Below are positions 6,736-9,577 of a DNA stretch of 9,577 nt, in pieces. A program made the position numbers and the translations under genes. This DNA comes from QQUD01 sp039029915 (GTDB lineage Bacteria; Chloroflexota; Anaerolineae; Promineifilales; Promineifilaceae), in the NCBI GenBank assembly GCA_039029915.1, contig JBCCFD010000321.1:1-9577 (forward strand). The letters run 5' to 3'. Below the pieces are notes generated by a model. It did not search any database. It saw only the letters and a program-made list of their open reading frames with translations, and was not told the origin of the DNA. Position 1 is the stretch's first letter; every line of letters starts with the position of its first letter.

Positions 6736-6770
6736 CGCTGATAGCTCATAGCTGACAGCTTCAAGCTAAA
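6736..6770 (+). repeat. AGCTNNN heptanucleotide array abutting the oxidoreductase start
   Basis: Five 7-bp units in register: CGCTGAT, AGCTCAT, AGCTGAC, AGCTTCA, AGCTAAA. The array ends 1 nt before the ATG at 6772. It fills the place of a Shine-Dalgarno sequence; the nearest one, AAAAGGA (6727-6733), is 38 nt from the ATG. Confidence 0.7.
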
Positions 6771-6771
6771 C

Positions 6772-8190
6772 ATGACCCAATCCTTAACCAAACGCATCGA
6801 ATACGGGCTGATTCAAGCCGCCAGCGGTATGGCCCGACTGGGCTACCCAACCAGCTGGGAAAAGCTAGACATCGACGAAAATCGCTCCCTTTGGGCGGCC
6901 TACACCCCCAATTATCAACCCAATACCCCCTTAACTAATGACGACACGGCCGATTTATGCATCATCGGCGGTGGCTACACAGGCATTTCCACCGCTTATC
7001 ACTTCAGCGAACGATATCCCGAAAAGCGGGTTGTTATTCTGGAAGCCAAAGCGCTGGCCAACGGAGCCAGTGGCCGCAACGGCGGCATGATGCTTAATTG
7101 GGTTTATGGCACCGGCCCCATGAGTGATGACATGACGGGGCGCGTCTATCGAGCCACCCACAGCATGATTGATGGCATCGACAGCATCATCAAAACGCAC
7201 AATCTTGACGTGAGCTATCGACGGGATGGCTGTTTTGAAGTGTTCACAGATGAACAGCGGGCGCTTGAGGCCAAAGAAGAAGTTGAGTACCTGAACAGCA
7301 TCGACATTCCTATTCAATTTTTAGAGGCAGATGAAGTCAAAAAAAGAATCAACCTCAACGGCATTTACGGCGGGCTATTTGATCCCAGCGAAGGGCAGCT
7401 TAATGGCGTGCAGTTTATTCGCGCCTTGAAGCCCGTTTTGGAAGCGCAAGGCGTTCAGATTTACGAAAACACGCGCGTTACAAAAATAACTGAAGGCCGC
7501 ATTATCGAGGTAGAAACCCTAAACGGCGTTGTTAAAGCCAAAGCCATCGTTCTGGCAACCAATGGCTACACGGGCAAGCTGGGCTATTTCCGTAAATCGT
7601 TCTTCCCGCTTCATTCGCACGTCTTTGCCACTGATCCGCTTGATGATCAAACCACCGAAAATTTGGGCTGGCACAGTACGGCCGGTTTTTCGGATGACCT
7701 CAACCGCATATCCTATGCCACGAAGACAAACGAGGGCCACATCGTGTTCGGCGGCGGGAGCAACATTTCATACGGCTATCTTTTCAACAATCGCACCGCC
7801 TACCCTAATAGTCCGTACAGCGCTGCACCCGCTTTTGAAGATATGCACAACACAATGGGGCAATATTTGTCAGGCAGTCGCCAACTGCCACGGGTGCATC
7901 AATGGACCGGCACCTTAGCCATAACGCTTCGACGCAACTGCTCGATGGGCGTGCGGGGTGAGTACAAAAACGTATACTATGCCTTAGGATACAGCGGTCA
8001 CGGCGTCACGGCGGCAAACATGGCTGGACGCGTCTTGACCGATTTGTATAGCAAATCAGAAGAATATTGGCGCGGCATGCCTTTTGTTAATGGCGACTTT
8101 GCGCCCATTCCACTAGAGCCTTTCCGCTGGATGGGATATCAAATGATGACGCGCCTAACCGGACGCTCACCAAGGGAACCACATCGGTAA
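6772..8190 (+). CDS. FAD-dependent oxidoreductase (DAO family, gamma-glutamylputrescine oxidase-like)
   Basis: Flavoprotein of 472 aa that probably oxidises a primary or secondary amine (amino-acid, polyamine or N-methyl type), releasing an aldehyde or keto product and reduced flavin. An N-terminal extension of about 60 residues precedes the FAD-binding Rossmann motif: CIIGGGYTG (Gly66, Gly68, Gly71), followed by the acidic end of strand 2 (ILE, Glu91) and GASGRNGG (98-105), a hallmark of the PuuB/OrdL branch of DAO enzymes. The C-terminal part has HQWTGTLAITLRR and GYSGHGV, which belong to the FAD/substrate lid in this family. No signal peptide, so cytosolic. The start is forced: an in-frame stop lies in the repeat array just upstream, and no other start codon intervenes. 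First gene of an operon with a methyltransferase 4 bp downstream. It has no exact copy of the ACGGCCGT palindrome, only two near-copies. The exact substrate is unknown. Confidence 0.88.
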   Translation: MTQSLTKRIEYGLIQAASGMARLGYPTSWEKLDIDENRSLWAAYTPNYQPNTPLTNDDTADLCIIGGGYTGISTAYHFSERYPEKRVVILEAKALANGASGRNGGMMLNWVYGTGPMSDDMTGRVYRATHSMIDGIDSIIKTHNLDVSYRRDGCFEVFTDEQRALEAKEEVEYLNSIDIPIQFLEADEVKKRINLNGIYGGLFDPSEGQLNGVQFIRALKPVLEAQGVQIYENTRVTKITEGRIIEVETLNGVVKAKAIVLATNGYTGKLGYFRKSFFPLHSHVFATDPLDDQTTENLGWHSTAGFSDDLNRISYATKTNEGHIVFGGGSNISYGYLFNNRTAYPNSPYSAAPAFEDMHNTMGQYLSGSRQLPRVHQWTGTLAITLRRNCSMGVRGEYKNVYYALGYSGHGVTAANMAGRVLTDLYSKSEEYWRGMPFVNGDFAPIPLEPFRWMGYQMMTRLTGRSPREPHR

Positions 8191-8194
8191 AATT

Positions 8195-9073
8195 ATGACA
8201 AAGATTACACTTTTAGACGGCGGCATGGGCCAAGAGCTCATTGCGCGCGCTCCCAACAAACCTACAGGCTTATTTTCAGCCCAGGCGTTACTCGATGATC
8301 CAGAGCTGATAACGGCCGTTCACAGCGACTATTTTAAAGTGGGTGCCGATATCGCCACAACCGCTAGCTATGCCATCCAGCGAGACAGGCTTGACCCCAT
8401 CGGTTTGGGAGACCAATTTGAAGCCATGCACCATCAGGCGTGTCGCTTGGCGGTTAAAGCACGAGACGGCTTCGGCTCAGGACGGGTAGCTGGCAGTTTG
8501 GGGCCACTCGGCTGGTCGTACCGCCCAGATTTAGCGCCACCTGTGGATAAAGCGGCAGCGCTTTATGCTGAGATTGTTCAAATTCAAGGGGAATATGTTG
8601 ATTTCTTTTTGATTGAAACGATGTCGTCCGTTGAGCAGGCACGGGGTGCCTTGATGGGGGCAACGGCCGTTTCCAAACCAATCTGGCTCTCCATTTCCGT
8701 TGATGATGAAGACGGTGCCAAACTCCGCTCAGGGGAACCCGTACAGGCGATTCTGCCACTGCTTACTGAGTACAATATCGAGGCTCTTTTGGTCAACTGC
8801 TCCATCCCTGAAGCCATTACCCAAGCCATCACCCAACTGGTCAACAATAAAGTACCGGTCGGCGGGTACGCCAATGGGTTTACCAAAATCACCTCCTCTT
8901 TTAAAGAAAAAGGATCCACCGTGGAGGCCCTAGCGGCACGAGAAGATCTGGGGCCGGATCGTTATGCAAACCATGTCGGCCAGTGGCTCAAAGATGGCGC
9001 CACAATTATTGGCGGCTGTTGTGAGGTTGGGCCAGCTCACATTCAAGAGCTCGCTAATAGATACAAGCGATGA
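8195..9073 (+). CDS. Homocysteine S-methyltransferase family protein (MmuM-like)
   Basis: Zinc-dependent, cobalamin-independent methyltransferase of 292 aa, expected to transfer a methyl group from a donor such as S-methylmethionine or S-adenosylmethionine to homocysteine, giving methionine. It has the TIM-barrel opening LLDGGMGQEL (6-15), AGSLGPLGWSYRP (99-111), Glu141 in IETM, and the three zinc-binding cysteines Cys202 (VNCS) and Cys275-Cys276 (GGCC). Length fits single-domain MmuM/BHMT-like proteins; the cobalamin and folate domains of MetH are absent. The ATG is 4 bp after the oxidoreductase stop and lacks a strong close Shine-Dalgarno, so coupling is likely. The 3' end overlaps the next gene by 4 bp (ATGA). 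Linkage to an amine oxidase may mean the donor is a methylated amine or sulfonium compound; that is inference. It could also be a relative acting on a different thiol. Confidence 0.92.
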   Translation: MTKITLLDGGMGQELIARAPNKPTGLFSAQALLDDPELITAVHSDYFKVGADIATTASYAIQRDRLDPIGLGDQFEAMHHQACRLAVKARDGFGSGRVAGSLGPLGWSYRPDLAPPVDKAAALYAEIVQIQGEYVDFFLIETMSSVEQARGALMGATAVSKPIWLSISVDDEDGAKLRSGEPVQAILPLLTEYNIEALLVNCSIPEAITQAITQLVNNKVPVGGYANGFTKITSSFKEKGSTVEALAAREDLGPDRYANHVGQWLKDGATIIGGCCEVGPAHIQELANRYKR

Positions 9074-9577
9074 AAATCAGCTTTAAGAAACGGCCAGGTC
9101 CGCTCAATTTAGGCATTACCTTTTTTTGGGAGCTACGAATTGATAGCGAAGACTCTTTATCGCTTCCCGACAATCTGATTCCTGAGTCGTTCTTTGATTA
9201 CTTTTTTATCCATCGGGGCACTGTTGTTACCCATGATGAGGCACAGCTTGCCCAAACGGCCGTTCCGCCTCAATGTTTAAAACCCATTCACACCCGCCGA
9301 TTACGACTGACATACCACCTGCCGCTCACGGTTTACGGTGCCCGCCTCACGCCTAGATTTGCAGCAGGGTATTTAGGCAGACTGGCCCCCGCGAACAGTT
9401 TAATTGAGGCAGATTGGTTAACCGAAAACCCGAGAAATTTAGAGCAGTTTAGCAAAGCGGTCAAGGCCATTGTCCAGTCGCAGTGGAACGATACGGCCGT
9501 TGCTTACCTCACCCCTCAGCTCGAGGAAACCGCCCAATTCAAAACCTATTCCCCCCGCCACAAACGACGTCTGTTCA
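9070..9577 (+). CDS. AraC-type transcriptional regulator, DUF6597-like N-terminus (3' end outside window)
   Basis: The first 169 residues are present and the frame is still open at the edge. The start ATG overlaps the methyltransferase stop in an ATGA, so translation is coupled. The N-terminal part (about 35-110) has LPDNLIPESFFDYFFIHRG, then TVYGARLTPRFAAGYLG. This resembles the DUF6597 sensing domain of AraC-family proteins, whose usual pattern is 'LPDG..DLVF' then 'G.RF.PG.AA.LLG'. The last nine residues, SPRHKRRLF, match the first recognition helix of an AraC helix-turn-helix (consensus 'SpR.L.RlF'). The rest of the DNA-binding domain should follow beyond the window. It probably controls its own operon. 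Two ACGGCCGT palindromes fall in this gene. Family assignment is by pattern recognition from a partial sequence. Confidence 0.6.
   Translation, partial: MKISFKKRPGPLNLGITFFWELRIDSEDSLSLPDNLIPESFFDYFFIHRGTVVTHDEAQLAQTAVPPQCLKPIHTRRLRLTYHLPLTVYGARLTPRFAAGYLGRLAPANSLIEADWLTENPRNLEQFSKAVKAIVQSQWNDTAVAYLTPQLEETAQFKTYSPRHKRRLF

Larger units (their letters stand above)
766..9500. repeat. Dispersed palindrome family ACGGCCGT, 11 copies
   Basis: Exact ACGGCCGT begins at 766, 1555, 2132, 2834, 3827, 5265, 5654, 8312, 8663, 9256 and 9493. Seven copies extend to AACGGCCGTT and three of those (1555, 2132, 3827) to AAACGGCCGTTT. Only three other CGGCCG hexamers exist (2605, 6947, 7679), so the flanking A and T are part of the motif. 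About 0.15 copies are expected by chance. All copies lie inside genes, none in the roughly 950 bp of spacer. Confidence 0.9.

Noticed and set aside
6955..7317. Minus-strand frame of 120 codons within the oxidoreductase
   Set aside because: Antisense shadow of a strongly conserved FAD-binding region; no start signal and no recognisable domain.
8454..8919. Two minus-strand frames of about 100 codons within the methyltransferase
   Set aside because: Antisense shadows of a gene with clear family motifs in the plus frame.

Overview
The window is bacterial, about half G+C, and gene-dense. Three gene blocks are separated by unusually structured spacers. No rRNA, tRNA, CRISPR array, transposase or integrase is visible. 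Gene content (a large AAA_32-type Lon-family protease, an ABC-2 exporter, a soluble P450, a DAO-family amine oxidoreductase and a homocysteine methyltransferase) and overall style suggest an environmental Chloroflexota bacterium of the Anaerolineae kind. That placement is inference; nothing here proves it.

Layout. (1) 1-2193, minus strand: an ABC-2 exporter pair, with the ATPase first and a multi-pass permease overlapping it by 16 bp and running off the left edge. (2) 2417-4798, plus strand: a 793-aa Lon-family protease with an intact Ser-Lys dyad, divergent from the ABC pair and with a good sigma70-like promoter candidate. (3) 4799-5167: a non-coding spacer with several inverted repeats, including a perfect 13-bp hairpin. 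(4) 5168-6406: a soluble cytochrome P450 with no redox partner nearby. (5) 6407-6771: a non-coding island of 7-bp repeats, a hairpin and a long pyrimidine tract. (6) 6772-9577: an apparent operon of FAD-dependent amine oxidoreductase, homocysteine S-methyltransferase and a truncated AraC-type regulator, with a 4-bp gap and then a 4-bp ATGA overlap. This looks like a self-regulated module for an amine or methylated nitrogen/sulfur compound (inference).

The two most interesting signals are not genes. First, the palindrome ACGGCCGT occurs 11 times in 9.6 kb, where about 0.15 copies are expected by chance. All copies lie in coding sequence, in all three codon phases, like the cyanobacterial HIP1 element but with a different sequence. 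Second, the intergenic DNA carries degenerate tandem arrays with an exact 7-bp period at three separate places, always at a gene edge: next to two start codons and across one stop codon. They resemble the heptanucleotide STRR repeats of cyanobacteria.
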